Shown: positions 14,900-24,221 of the stretch, piece after piece
Position numbering within the stretch: the stretch's first letter is position 1
Layout of the letters: every line of letters begins with the position of its first letter
NCBI GenBank assembly: GCA_900105225.1
Contig: LT629764.1
Coordinates: 1,727,501 to 1,791,500, forward strand
DNA: 64,000 nt
Origin: Paenibacillaceae bacterium GAS479
GTDB taxonomy: Bacteria > Bacillota > Bacilli > Paenibacillales > Paenibacillaceae
Direction: 5' to 3'
Notes under the pieces: generated by a model
Databases searched by the model: none
What the model saw: only the letters and a program-made list of their open reading frames with translations
Told to the model about the DNA's origin: nothing
Made by a program: the position numbers and the translations under genes

Positions 14900-15865
14900 A
14901 TGAACGAACCTCTCCAAAAACAAACTCACCTAGGCCCGGGAAGCTCCCTGCAACGGCGGCCCCAGCGCAAGCGAGGATTAGCATCCCAAATATGGAAACA
15001 TCGTAAGGAATATTTGGCCATCTCACCTTTTTATATTCTTTTTGCGATATTCGGCATGTTCCCCATTCTATTCTCCATGTATCTATCCTTTCAAAAATGG
15101 GACGGAATCGGGACGATGACGTTTAACGGGCTAAACAATTATCAGTTTATGATTACGGATCCCGCGTTCTGGAAATCGGTAGGAAACACACTCCTAATCT
15201 GGGTCTACTCCACCATTCCGATGCTGTTTTTTGCGCTGATTGTCGCCTTTCTGCTGAACGGTGCTTTTCTCAAATTCCGAACCTTTTTCAGGATCGGCTA
15301 TTTTCTCCCGAACGTCACTTCGCTTGTCGCTGTTGCCATCGTGTTCAGCACCTTGTTTTCCAACAATTACGGTCTGCTGAATTATTTACTCTCTCTGATT
15401 GGCGTGTCTCCTGTGGAATGGCTCAATAAACCATGGGGCGTGCAGCTTGCCATATCCTTGATGATCGTCTGGCGCTGGGCCGGCTACAACGCCATCATTT
15501 ATTTGGCAGGTTTGCAAAGCATCCCGACTGTCCTGTACGAGGCAGCCAAAATGGACGGCGCGTCCAGCGCCCAATCCTTCTTCCGCATCACGATTCCCGC
15601 ATTGCGTCCTATCATTTTGTTCACTGTTGTTATGTCCACCATTGGCGGTATGCAAGTATTCACCGAACCGCAGGTGTTAGCTGGCAACGACGGAGGCCCT
15701 AGCGGAGGCGGTTTAACCATCGTTCTCTACTTGTATCGTGAAGCTTTTTTGAATAATTACTTTGGTTATGGCTCTGCTGTCGGCTGGGGGATGTTTGTTC
15801 TGATTGCCCTGTTCTCGATCCTTAATTGGCGAGTCGTTCAAGGCGGCGGCGCAAAAGATCAATAA
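14900..15865 (+). CDS. Sugar ABC transporter permease (MalF type)
   Basis: 321 residues with six main hydrophobic helices preceded by a basic N-terminal tail. The EAA loop for ATPase docking reads YEAAKMDGASSAQSFFRITIPAL. AGGAGG precedes the ATG at 14900. It forms the membrane channel with the next gene's product and is 34 nt after the binding protein gene. It is of the CUT1 class that imports oligosaccharides, powered by a shared ATPase such as MsmX encoded elsewhere. Confidence 0.93.
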   Translation: MNEPLQKQTHLGPGSSLQRRPQRKRGLASQIWKHRKEYLAISPFYILFAIFGMFPILFSMYLSFQKWDGIGTMTFNGLNNYQFMITDPAFWKSVGNTLLIWVYSTIPMLFFALIVAFLLNGAFLKFRTFFRIGYFLPNVTSLVAVAIVFSTLFSNNYGLLNYLLSLIGVSPVEWLNKPWGVQLAISLMIVWRWAGYNAIIYLAGLQSIPTVLYEAAKMDGASSAQSFFRITIPALRPIILFTVVMSTIGGMQVFTEPQVLAGNDGGPSGGGLTIVLYLYREAFLNNYFGYGSAVGWGMFVLIALFSILNWRVVQGGGAKDQ

Positions 15866-15879
15866 AAGAGGTGAATGGA

Positions 15880-16701
15880 ATGGCTAAAAATAAATCGATT
15901 CTACTCTATGCAGGGTTGATCATCGGGCTGCTTATTTCTGTATTTCCTTTCTACTGGCTGGTGGTCATGGCCACAAGGACGACCTCCGAGATTTATAGCT
16001 TCCCGCCTCACTTCTGGTTCGGCACTAATCTGATGGACAATATTTCACGAGTAATGGACAATATCGATTTCTTCGGCGCTTTCTTGAACACCTTGTTTGT
16101 TGCTTCTTGCAGCACCATCTTAATTCTGTTCTTCGATTCACTTGCCGGATTCACATTCGCCAAGTTCAATTTTCCCGGTAAAAAGTGGTTGTTCGTTCTT
16201 CTGCTGGCCACGATGATGGCTCCCGCTCAGCTGTCGTTGGTGCCATCCTTTGTCATCATGGCCGGCTTCGGCTGGGTGGGTACGTTCAAGGCGCTGATCA
16301 TTCCGGGAATGGCCAACGCCTTCGGAATCTTCTGGATTCGCCAGTACGCGGAGGAATCTGTACCTAATGAACTGCTGGATGCCGGTCGGATCGACGGCTG
16401 CAGCTTTTTCCGGCTCTATTGGAATGTAGCTTTGCCGATATTGCGTCCTGCCCTGTCTTTCCTCGGTGCGTTTACATTCATCGGAGCGTGGAACGACTAT
16501 CTCTGGCCGCTTATTATTCTTAATGACGAGAGCAAATTTACGCTGCAAGTAGCTTTATCTTCGCTTAACGGAATTTACATCACGGATTATTCCATGGTCG
16601 TTACGGGGGCGCTGCTCGCTGTCGTGCCGCTGATCATCTTGTTCCTGTTCATCAGCAAGCAGTTTATTTCGGATATTGCCGCCGGGGCGGTTAAAAGCTG
16701 A
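15880..16701 (+). CDS. Sugar ABC transporter permease (MalG type)
   Basis: 273 residues from the ATG at 15880, with AAAGAGGTG upstream; an earlier in-frame start at 15826 lies inside the previous gene and is rejected. The protein starts with a hydrophobic helix LLYAGLIIGLLISVFPFYW and carries the EAA loop as NELLDAGRIDGCSFFRLYW. It pairs with the preceding permease. The stop at 16701 ends the operon; 16702-16855 holds only degenerate GCTGTTCCAGC repeats. Confidence 0.93.
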   Translation: MAKNKSILLYAGLIIGLLISVFPFYWLVVMATRTTSEIYSFPPHFWFGTNLMDNISRVMDNIDFFGAFLNTLFVASCSTILILFFDSLAGFTFAKFNFPGKKWLFVLLLATMMAPAQLSLVPSFVIMAGFGWVGTFKALIIPGMANAFGIFWIRQYAEESVPNELLDAGRIDGCSFFRLYWNVALPILRPALSFLGAFTFIGAWNDYLWPLIILNDESKFTLQVALSSLNGIYITDYSMVVTGALLAVVPLIILFLFISKQFISDIAAGAVKS

Positions 16702-16795
16702 CTGAAGTTAGCTGCGGTAGTTCGGCTTTGTGATTTCCAGCTGCTGGAGAAGCTTGATTGTTATATAGCGGAAATAATTCCGCAAGTGGAAGAGG

Positions 16796-16894
16796 TGCTG
16801 TTCCAGCTGCCATAGCTCCACAAGCGAACAGATGCTGTTCCAGCCGCTATAGCTCAGCAAGCCGGAAGCGCTATTTCAGCGCCTCCGGCTTGCT
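16796..16894. repeat. Direct GCTGTTCCAGC repeats and a perfect-arm inverted repeat
   Basis: Two copies of GCTGTTCCAGC(T/C)GC(C/T)ATAGCTC are 36 bp apart (16797 and 16833). They are followed by AGCAAGCCGGA ... TCCGGCTTGCT (16856-16894), whose arms are complementary. The inverted repeat includes the last codons of the serpin gene. Neither side has a good T-run, so it is a poor terminator, but it separates convergent genes. Confidence 0.6.
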
Positions 16895-18268
16895 TATGCT
16901 GCCGAGGAATAGCCAGCCACCGCTTACGGAATCCTCGATGGCCAAGAAAAAAGGCCGATTCGCCTTGAACTCGTTAGGATTTGTCACAGCGGAGGATTCT
17001 ACGGCTATCATCGTTGCAGCTGCGGCCTCCGTCCCCTTTTCGTCAACCTCAATCACCGTCTCATGAATCACCTGACTAATAGCAGCACCATTCTGCCCCT
17101 CGAACATGCCGTTGAAATCAGCTGCGCCGGACTGAAATGCAGTTCGCATACCGAGCTGTTGCAAAGGGTTGTTCAGCTCCCCCTTCCAACCCGCCTTAAA
17201 TTTTGGCAGCTCCACGGTCACTTCCCCCTGATGTAAATCCTGTTTCCACTCCTTGTAACGCTGCAAATCGGGAAGCAAATCTCCCACCGCCAAGCCTTTC
17301 TCAGGAAGCACAAGCAGCAGGTTATAACCGCCGCCCTCGCCGTAAGGAAGCCGGATGACCTTATAACGATCGGTTTGCAAGAAAGGGTAATAACCTTTTT
17401 GCTGCATCATTGGCACTTTCATCGTGCTTCCGTCAGTACGGTAAAAGGGCTTATTAGTCGTCAAAGCTGGATCGAATTCGTCCCTCCAGCCTCCTTTGAA
17501 ATAGACCGTGTTGAGCAAAATCGCCAGCGTATCCAGACTAGGGGGAGCCTCGAGATCAAACATTTTCCGAATCATGCCGTTCGTTTTCTGCTCGGTCCAC
17601 TCATTGATTTGTTTCACCGCATCCCTGCCGTTTCCAGCAAAGTCGACTTGTTTGACCTCGCCGTCATAGTTCTCCTCTAGCAGCTTCCGATAGGACGGCA
17701 AAGGCTGTAGCCCATCCCGCAACCAAACCGAGTTGGCAATGTTAAGCTCGGCACCGTCCGAAGGCAGCTCCAGAAAGGAGCGCCAGCCCCCTGCGGCCTT
17801 GGCGCCTTCGGCTTGGCTCATTCCTTTCCATCCGGCTGCTCCTGCAATCTCATTCGCAGTTGTTCCACGGCTCCCTTGCCAGGCCATGCCAAGGGCTTCG
17901 CCTATGCTCCAGGGAGACAAAAGAAGATTGTCCGCATCATTCGTCTGCCCCATAATGCGGTAAAGCTCCAGCCCAAATGAGTTCGACGCCTGGATATAGG
18001 ATGGGTCGAGCTTGGCCGCAGCGGCGCGGCGTTTGTCCTCCTGTTGTTTTACCTGCTTCTCAGTAAGCGCGCCCTTCTTCTCAGGGGCCGGGCCTGCCAC
18101 AGGATTTGAGCCGCAGCCTGCCGTGAGCAACAAGAGAGCTGCAACGAGGCCGAGAGAGATTGGGCTCATGAAAAAGGTTGATTTTGTTTCAGTTCGCGTT
18201 GTTGCGCCGGGCTGAAAAGTTTTTTTTCGGCAATCCCACTCTTTGACTGCTGCTGTTTTTCTCAACAT
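16871..18268 (-). CDS. Serpin-family serine protease inhibitor, lipoprotein
   Basis: 465 residues. A membrane-anchor signal ends at the lipobox LTAGCG with C52, so the inhibitor is tethered outside the cell. The serpin fold is clear: NSFGLELYRIM, NLLLSPWSIGEALGMA, TIEINEWTEQ-like NEWTEQKTNGMI, and FKANRPFFLAI near the end. The hinge of the reactive loop is KGTEAAAAT (about 411-419), small residues being what inhibitory serpins need. Counting the canonical loop length puts the scissile bond near S426-A427, which predicts inhibition of an elastase- or subtilisin-like protease. The ATG at 18268 has GGGGGATCGGG upstream; an internal ATG at 18169 lacks a ribosome site. Bacterial serpins are uncommon; this one is monocistronic. 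Confidence 0.93.
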   Translation of the reverse strand: MLRKTAAVKEWDCRKKTFQPGATTRTETKSTFFMSPISLGLVAALLLLTAGCGSNPVAGPAPEKKGALTEKQVKQQEDKRRAAAAKLDPSYIQASNSFGLELYRIMGQTNDADNLLLSPWSIGEALGMAWQGSRGTTANEIAGAAGWKGMSQAEGAKAAGGWRSFLELPSDGAELNIANSVWLRDGLQPLPSYRKLLEENYDGEVKQVDFAGNGRDAVKQINEWTEQKTNGMIRKMFDLEAPPSLDTLAILLNTVYFKGGWRDEFDPALTTNKPFYRTDGSTMKVPMMQQKGYYPFLQTDRYKVIRLPYGEGGGYNLLLVLPEKGLAVGDLLPDLQRYKEWKQDLHQGEVTVELPKFKAGWKGELNNPLQQLGMRTAFQSGAADFNGMFEGQNGAAISQVIHETVIEVDEKGTEAAAATMIAVESSAVTNPNEFKANRPFFLAIEDSVSGGWLFLGSISKPEALK

Positions 18269-18443
18269 CCCGATCCCCCTTTTGTTGTTGCGTTTTCTGT
18301 GAAAACTCCAATCGCATTGCTTTCATCCGGAGGCTGTGGCTAATTGAGGAATCATGGCGATTTTGTTTGATACAGCTAGCATTGTAATTGGTATCCTCAT
18401 AACGCCACTTAGCATTGCGATGTTGCAATGAGGGTGCAGCATT

Positions 18444-18600
18444 CTTGCAAGCATGCGGGATTCGCTAGCAGGCATCTCCTAGATTGGCCCAATACAAGCG
18501 GCATTCGGCAGCAGACATTTCTACATCGGCCCAATACATGCGGCATTCGGCAGCGGACATTTCTACATCGGCCCAATGCATGCGGCATTCGGCAAACAAA
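18444..18600. repeat. 42-bp tandem repeats, about four copies
   Basis: GCGGCATTCGGCAGCAGACA, then TTTCTACATCGGCCCAATAC, repeats with a 42-bp period (GGCCC at 18486, 18528, 18570). A more degenerate copy precedes them at 18444-18485. No gene is supported here. Confidence 0.8.
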
Positions 18601-18647
18601 CGCCGCCGGCATCGACGCAGAGTGCCTCAGATCGTCCATTGGAGTGC

Positions 18648-18830
18648 TAACGGAACTGAGAGAGCTTATTCCCCCTCAGGCAGAGGGTGCCAACCATCTA
18701 ACGGAACTGAGAAGCGTTATTTGAGCCAAAAATGATGATTTTACCTGAAATCCCATTAATAGCGTCTCTCAGTTCCGTTACGCTTCGAAAACCCTCGATT
18801 TTGCTAAAATAAGACTTCTCAGTTCCGTTA
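18648..18830. repeat. Four TAACGGAACTGAGA elements, two in each orientation
   Basis: TAACGGAACTGAGA occurs at 18648 and 18699 on the plus strand and as its complement at 18767-18780 and 18817-18830. Each is followed by a C/G-TTATTT-type word and, in two cases, by AAAATCGAGGG. The block is thus a large imperfect inverted repeat. A related block lies at 27475-27699. Between here and 18968 the DNA is an AT-rich TATCAATATC microsatellite. Confidence 0.85.
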
Positions 18831-18967
18831 CGAACCGAGATGCCATTCGCAAAGCGCTTCAGACTCGAAGGTATTCAGTGCCGTCAATCTATATCAATAT
18901 CAATATCTATATATAAATACCAGTATCAATCAATATCTATATTGTTCTGGCCGTCCCAAATAATTAA

Positions 18968-19007
18968 AGGACCATCCCCAGTCATAAAATGACTTTGGGA
19001 CAGCCCT
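18968..19007. repeat. AGTCAT/ATGACT hairpin related to the IS1182 end
   Basis: GGACCATCCCCAGTCAT, AAA, then ATGACTTTGGGACAGCCC. It resembles the putative element end at 334-376. It lies about 120 bp past the end of cydB and could act as its terminator. Confidence 0.55.
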
Positions 19008-19128
19008 TTGCCGTGATACGGATATGCTGATCAATCCCATCGCTACAGCCTTTTCCAGCCACGATTTACTTTCCAAGGCTTATATCTTGTCCAATACTTT
19101 CCAACGTTTATATCGTTCCCAACCCTTT

Positions 19129-20151
19129 TCAAGGCTTCAAATAACGCTTGTCCTTGAGGAAAAGCAGCCAGAACCAGATAAACACGGGCACAAGAACAAG
19201 CGTGCTGACACTATAGCCGATCAGCAGAGAGACAAACATCGCATGGTTAGTGAACCCTTGCTCCACCGTCAAATGCGGGTAGATCAAATACGGGAGATGG
19301 GCGCTTCCATAACCAAAGCTGGCCAAGCCGTACTGAATGATGATCAGCACGACCGCTGCCCGCGGAATTCCGATCCATCCGCCTTTTCCCTTCCACCAGA
19401 GCGCGCTGAATCCGACGACGAAGCTAATACCGGACAGTGCAAACCAAATCCAGCTTTCCTTCATCCGCTCCACGATCCACTGCGCTTGTGGATGCATGGC
19501 GACGGCGGCCAACATACCCGTCAGCAGCGTGAGCGGGCCGATCGTCACCGCAATCATGCGGTAGATTCTGTACGCCTCGCGATCCTCCGCCTCTCTAGCG
19601 TAATCAGCGAGGAACACAGCAGAGAGGAACAGCTCGCTGGCAACTCCGAAGCCAAGATGAGCATACAAGGTGCGGCTTGTCAGGAGCTCAGCTGTGAGCA
19701 CATGCAGTTGGCCGTCGCGCAGCTCGACGAAACCGCCGAGCGTTACTGGCAGCACGGTAATAAGCAAGCCGGGAATGAGCAGCCCCGTTATGCCCGATAC
19801 GACGCGCAGCTGCGGCACGAAGCGGGAAGACATTTGCGAATACACCATGAACGTACTCCTCAGCGCGAGCAGCAGTAACACGAGACTAACCGGAACGACG
19901 AGTAATGAGCTGAGCATCGGCATCGCAAATGGAAAAAAACCGACAAAAGCGACGACGAGTAGGACGAGGAAAACGTTGGTCACTTTCCACGTTGGAGACA
20001 GATAGCGATTGGCGATGTCGGCTGCCCGGACTCCCTTTTGCCCCGCGAAAACCATGGACCAGAAGCCGGCGCCGAAGTCGATCGAGCCCAGAATGGAATA
20101 GACAAACACAAATACCCAAATGATCAGGATGCCAAGGCTGGAATCGCTCAT
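19129..20151 (-). CDS. cydB: Cytochrome bd-type quinol oxidase subunit II
   Basis: 340 residues with eight or nine membrane helices. The start region ILGSIDFGAGFWSMV is the subunit II signature, and FVGFFPFAMPML and GYGSAHLPYLIYPHL also match. With subunit I it forms the quinol oxidase that reduces O2 to water in the membrane. It begins 4 nt after the cydA stop, so they are co-transcribed. The cydCD assembly exporter genes are not in the window. Its stop is followed by a repeat-rich stretch. Confidence 0.92.
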   Translation of the reverse strand: MSDSSLGILIIWVFVFVYSILGSIDFGAGFWSMVFAGQKGVRAADIANRYLSPTWKVTNVFLVLLVVAFVGFFPFAMPMLSSLLVVPVSLVLLLLALRSTFMVYSQMSSRFVPQLRVVSGITGLLIPGLLITVLPVTLGGFVELRDGQLHVLTAELLTSRTLYAHLGFGVASELFLSAVFLADYAREAEDREAYRIYRMIAVTIGPLTLLTGMLAAVAMHPQAQWIVERMKESWIWFALSGISFVVGFSALWWKGKGGWIGIPRAAVVLIIIQYGLASFGYGSAHLPYLIYPHLTVEQGFTNHAMFVSLLIGYSVSTLVLVPVFIWFWLLFLKDKRYLKP

Positions 20152-20155
20152 CGTG

Positions 20156-21490
20156 TCAGGCCCCCTGATTCATAGCGGCCAGGTCGCGGCTCACAGGATT
20201 GCGCTTGAAGTAATACCACATCACAAGAATGGTTACACACATTAGCAACACATAGAGGCCAATAAAAAGCACAAACAATGTACCGAGATTACCTGCCGAT
20301 GTCGCCGCATCGCTAGTGCGTTGAATATGGTATATCGTCCACGGCTGGCGGGCGCTGCAACTGAAAACCCAGCCCGTTTCGATGCCGATGAGCGACATCG
20401 GGCCGCTGAGCATAAGTGTCCGCAGCATCCATTTGGGCAGCAGCTTTTTACTTCTCCACCAATAGAACAGTGCGCCGAATGACATCAAAATCAATAGCGA
20501 GCCGAGTATGACCATGAGATTGAACAGCGTATGTACAAATAGCGGCGGCCAGTTCTCTCTCGGGAATTCGTTCAGTCCTTTCACGACCGTGTCGAAGCTA
20601 TTGCCGGCCAAAAAACTGAGCGCCCAAGGAATCTCGATCGCTCCGCGAACCTCTTGCCTTTCCTCGTCTACGATTCCTCCAATGGACAAAGGCGCATAGG
20701 CTTGAGTCTCGAACAGACCTTCTGCTGCAGCCAGCTTCTCCGGCTCGTAGGTTTGCAGCATTTGAGCCGTCCCATGTCCGTTGAATGCCGTTGCCAGCGA
20801 CATGACACCGCCGATGATGAGCGCGAGCATCAGACCTTTGCGATGATAGGCCGCTTCCCGTGGATCGATTCCCCGCTTAAGCAGCTTCCACGCTGCAATA
20901 GAAGCAACCGCGAATGCTCCGGTCATGAATCCGGATAGGGCAACATGCATCGCTGTCGTGTAAAAGCTCGGGTTGAATACGGCTGCCCAAGGGTCGACAT
21001 TGGAAATAACGCCATCCTTGAAAGTAAAGCCGCGCGGCGTATTCATCCAAGCATGTGCATCCGTAATGAGTACGGCCGAAGCCGTCGCCCCTACCGAGAC
21101 AAAGATCACACTGACAATGCGCATCCAGGGCTTCAGCCTGTCGGCAGCATACACATAGATGGACATGAACAGCGCTTCCAGGAAAAATGCCCAAATCTCA
21201 ACCTGGAACGGCAGGGCAATCACTTGACCGACAATTTCCATGAAGCCAGGCCATAACAGAGCCAGCATGACGCCGACAATCGTGCCGGATGGAATCGCGA
21301 CTCCCAGCAGGATGGCGAATCCCTTTGTCCAGCGCATCGCCATCGTTGCGTAATCCGAATCCTTGCGGACGTGGAATAGCACCTCTGCAGCAATAATCAT
21401 GATGGGCAATCCTACACCCAGCGTAGCAAAAATAATGTGGAAAGCCATTGAAGATCCAAAAAGGGAACGAGCAAGCTGAACATGATCCAT
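20156..21490 (-). CDS. cydA: Cytochrome bd-type quinol oxidase subunit I
   Basis: 444 residues. Hallmarks are RSLFGSSMAFHIIFATLGVG (haem b595 ligand His18), ATASAVLITDAHAWMNTPRG, and PFQVEIWAFFLEALFM. The quinol-loop region is short, as in CIO-type enzymes. The normally well kept GRQPW reads SARQPW, within FSCSARQPWTIY, a small deviation near the quinol site. GGAGGG stands upstream of the ATG. Only 79 nt separate it from the large glycosidase-like gene upstream on the same strand, with no obvious terminator between, but functional linkage is unlikely. Confidence 0.92.
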   Translation of the reverse strand: MDHVQLARSLFGSSMAFHIIFATLGVGLPIMIIAAEVLFHVRKDSDYATMAMRWTKGFAILLGVAIPSGTIVGVMLALLWPGFMEIVGQVIALPFQVEIWAFFLEALFMSIYVYAADRLKPWMRIVSVIFVSVGATASAVLITDAHAWMNTPRGFTFKDGVISNVDPWAAVFNPSFYTTAMHVALSGFMTGAFAVASIAAWKLLKRGIDPREAAYHRKGLMLALIIGGVMSLATAFNGHGTAQMLQTYEPEKLAAAEGLFETQAYAPLSIGGIVDEERQEVRGAIEIPWALSFLAGNSFDTVVKGLNEFPRENWPPLFVHTLFNLMVILGSLLILMSFGALFYWWRSKKLLPKWMLRTLMLSGPMSLIGIETGWVFSCSARQPWTIYHIQRTSDAATSAGNLGTLFVLFIGLYVLLMCVTILVMWYYFKRNPVSRDLAAMNQGA

Positions 21491-21569
21491 CGGAAAATCT
21501 TCCCTCCTGTCTGATGCAGATAGGATTGGTAAAGATATCCGATTTTATGTGTTTACTTGTCTTCTTCTA

Positions 21570-23975
21570 TTACCTGGACCTATTTGCGCTTGCCGTTTCC
21601 GGCATGCCACGCAGGAACACTTTAACGCTGACATCCGGCTTAGGATCACCCTCGAACTTGCAGCTGAACGACAGGCTTTGCCCCCCATGGCGCACGGTCG
21701 GCGCGTCGGCCGATGCTTCTACGGTATGCAGCAGGTTCCAGTTGGCATCATATACCCGGCCGATTCGATCGCCGTCACAAGTTAGATATTGATTGGCTTT
21801 GATCTCCGTATCAAAGGTCATATAAGCGCCGTCGGTATAAAAAGTCGGTCTCTTTACTGATGCATCCTCATTGCCGTAGACCGGCCGAACGCGCATAGTG
21901 AACCGCAGCGGCTGCGGCTCAAATTTGTTGAACATGGCCCAGTCCGAGCCTCCCGGTTGTCCAGGCTGTAGCTCCGATGGACTGCATACAAACGGCTTCG
22001 TCACCTGAACGGGATAAAGGTTCCATTCTCCTTGCCCCGCAGGCTCAAGATGCCAATCTCCCTTCGGATCGGACATCCTCTCCCGCTGCTCGGCGGTGAA
22101 CGCTCCGGCTCTGCGCGCCGCTTCCCATTGGCGGACTGCTTCCAGCAAGAGATCGATATTCCCATTTCGCTTCAGTACGACAAAATCACTAACGAGCGCG
22201 AATCCCGCTCCGAATCCGGAAGCCTTCGATAGCACCCACTCTATCTCATCAAGCACTGTCGCTTCAAAGCGGTCGGAAGCCGAACGGATGAGGAACCATC
22301 CAAGCATCGGCGGGATGAAATTACGCGCAAAGTAGCGTTGGTTGCTGAGCCGCGAGTCCATCTGCCCTTCCCGTGTTTCAGCGCCCCATGGCTCTCCCCA
22401 ATTAAACCGAGTGAATACATGCCATAAATAGTTCGGTACAACAAAGCTCGCATCGTTAATTACTTCCTGCTGCCAGCTTCTGAATTGCTTTTCCACGAAA
22501 CGGACAACGCCATAATCATCCTGTCCTGCTGCATATACTCCCTCTAAACCGTCGAACGAAATTTGCTTGAGTTGCGCCCCGTTCATCAGATCGGTTATCC
22601 GATCCGCATATTCATCCTGCAGTTCGATTCCTGGAAATACAACATCATAGGGATGATCCCACAAGCGGGCAATCACGGCCCCCTCTTCATGAGCTGCCGC
22701 GGACGTTCCGTTCACTCCACGCTTCACGCCAAGCAATGACCAAGGCGCAGCCTCGGACACAGCCTCATATTCGATCAGCTCATTACCGATTTTGGCCGTT
22801 TTGCGGAACAGGGCGGCGGTGAAAGCGAGCGGCTCACCAATCCCGATGACCGTGTCATCCGCGCCGATCGCTCCCGTAAGCCTTGACGTTCCAACTGGCT
22901 GCAGACGCTCGTCAGGAATCGGAGTTACAAAGGGATCATTTAACGTTGTAAAAGTGCTCAGTGTGTGGATACCTACATGAATACCTTCGCTAGCCGCAAG
23001 CTCGGAGCAAGCCTTCAGACCTTCATCGCCGCTTGGAAAGTTGCTTGGCTTCAGCTTGAAATGGCCCCATTGTACGAATGGGTCTGGATGATAAATATAA
23101 TTCAGACCGGCCATCTTGGCGTATTTAAGCGCTTCCGAAATGGTCGATTCTGTAAAATCGGTAATGAGATACGATTGATTGGCAGCCGGGGATTTCTTTC
23201 CCCACACACCTTCGATTATCGGATGAGGCAAATTCTCGCCAAGCTCGATCACTTCGATTGTATCGAGAACCCGGCCGACCGGGCAGCCGAATAGAGCAAT
23301 TCGTGTGCCGACAATTTCAGCATCTTCGCCGCCGATCGGAATAACTTCGGAAGCCCGTACATTCCATACCGGACGGGTTGCCCGTTTGGACCGGTCGCGG
23401 GCAAAAGCCTGCAAGCCGCTTCCTCCGTTCAGAGTCGGCCAAGCGGTGCTGACATGATGCTCAAATTTATTATCGCCCATTTCCGGACTGTTCGAATCCG
23501 GCTTACCGCCCTGGCTGTACGATTTCGGCATCGCGTCATGCCTTGCGATTTCGAGCGGCCATCCGCCGACCGTCTTGGGATTAAGCACCTGAAGGCCAAT
23601 CGCGAATTGTCCGTCATGAACGACGCCGACCGATTCCCCGATCGAGCTGTCGATCGTCGTTAGGTAGGGTCCCCAAATAACGGCGTCTGGACGGCCATTT
23701 TCTATCTGAAGCACCTCAAACGTCATATAGCTGCCTTGGCTTGCCGCCGCGATGACGACATCCGTTCCGCCTTGGAAACTGAGCCTTATTCGTCCCCCTG
23801 ACTCTTCAGTAGCTCGGATCGGTACATGAAGTTCGCCGTCTAAGACCAAACGAAGCAGTGGTGACGAATGAGCCGAAGATTCGTAACGAAGGCTGTCGGT
23901 AGAGCCTATCAAGCCATCAATGATCCCTTTGTCGTTAATATGAATAGTCAGTTGTCCCGCCTGTATCGTGAACAT
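21570..23975 (-). CDS. Large glycoside-hydrolase-like protein of unassigned family
   Basis: 801 residues, no signal peptide, ATG behind AGGAGG. Residues 1-250 look like a beta-sandwich of the type that precedes alpha-galactosidase-like barrels; 255-620 fit a (beta/alpha)8 barrel (YIYHPDPF, GIHVGIHTLSTF, ISFDGLEGVYA with acidic candidates D475 and E478); 690-801 is a second beta domain. Residues 366-438 form an inserted small beta module ending GVKRGVNGTSAAAHEEG, a motif otherwise common in tail and surface proteins. I cannot place it in a named family. Its position beside carbohydrate genes and its barrel suggest cleavage of an oligosaccharide inside the cell. Catalytic residues are guesses. 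Confidence 0.6.
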   Translation of the reverse strand: MFTIQAGQLTIHINDKGIIDGLIGSTDSLRYESSAHSSPLLRLVLDGELHVPIRATEESGGRIRLSFQGGTDVVIAAASQGSYMTFEVLQIENGRPDAVIWGPYLTTIDSSIGESVGVVHDGQFAIGLQVLNPKTVGGWPLEIARHDAMPKSYSQGGKPDSNSPEMGDNKFEHHVSTAWPTLNGGSGLQAFARDRSKRATRPVWNVRASEVIPIGGEDAEIVGTRIALFGCPVGRVLDTIEVIELGENLPHPIIEGVWGKKSPAANQSYLITDFTESTISEALKYAKMAGLNYIYHPDPFVQWGHFKLKPSNFPSGDEGLKACSELAASEGIHVGIHTLSTFTTLNDPFVTPIPDERLQPVGTSRLTGAIGADDTVIGIGEPLAFTAALFRKTAKIGNELIEYEAVSEAAPWSLLGVKRGVNGTSAAAHEEGAVIARLWDHPYDVVFPGIELQDEYADRITDLMNGAQLKQISFDGLEGVYAAGQDDYGVVRFVEKQFRSWQQEVINDASFVVPNYLWHVFTRFNWGEPWGAETREGQMDSRLSNQRYFARNFIPPMLGWFLIRSASDRFEATVLDEIEWVLSKASGFGAGFALVSDFVVLKRNGNIDLLLEAVRQWEAARRAGAFTAEQRERMSDPKGDWHLEPAGQGEWNLYPVQVTKPFVCSPSELQPGQPGGSDWAMFNKFEPQPLRFTMRVRPVYGNEDASVKRPTFYTDGAYMTFDTEIKANQYLTCDGDRIGRVYDANWNLLHTVEASADAPTVRHGGQSLSFSCKFEGDPKPDVSVKVFLRGMPETASANRSR

Positions 23976-24221
23976 AGATTATCCTCCTGAGCCGAGCATA
24001 TTTGGATGTCCAGCGCCTATGCATTCTGGCAGATTTAAAAAGGAGTTTAGCACAATCATATGTGGGCGCACAGATACAGGCTAGAAACTGGCCGGAATGC
24101 CTATAAACTTGGCATTATCCCCCCGTTCCTCTATTCCGTGACAAGCTTCCGGCTGTATAATAGAGCTCGAATGAAAACGCTCGCCAAACTTTATATGTTA
24201 AGGAAACGGAGGAGTCTCGCT

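Noticed and set aside
19024-19878. 284-residue plus-strand frame opposite cydB
   Set aside because: Antisense to a clear cytochrome bd subunit; composition is typical of a shadow frame.
23454-23663. Various plus-strand frames over the 801-residue glycosidase-like gene
   Set aside because: Shadows of a long, well started minus-strand frame.
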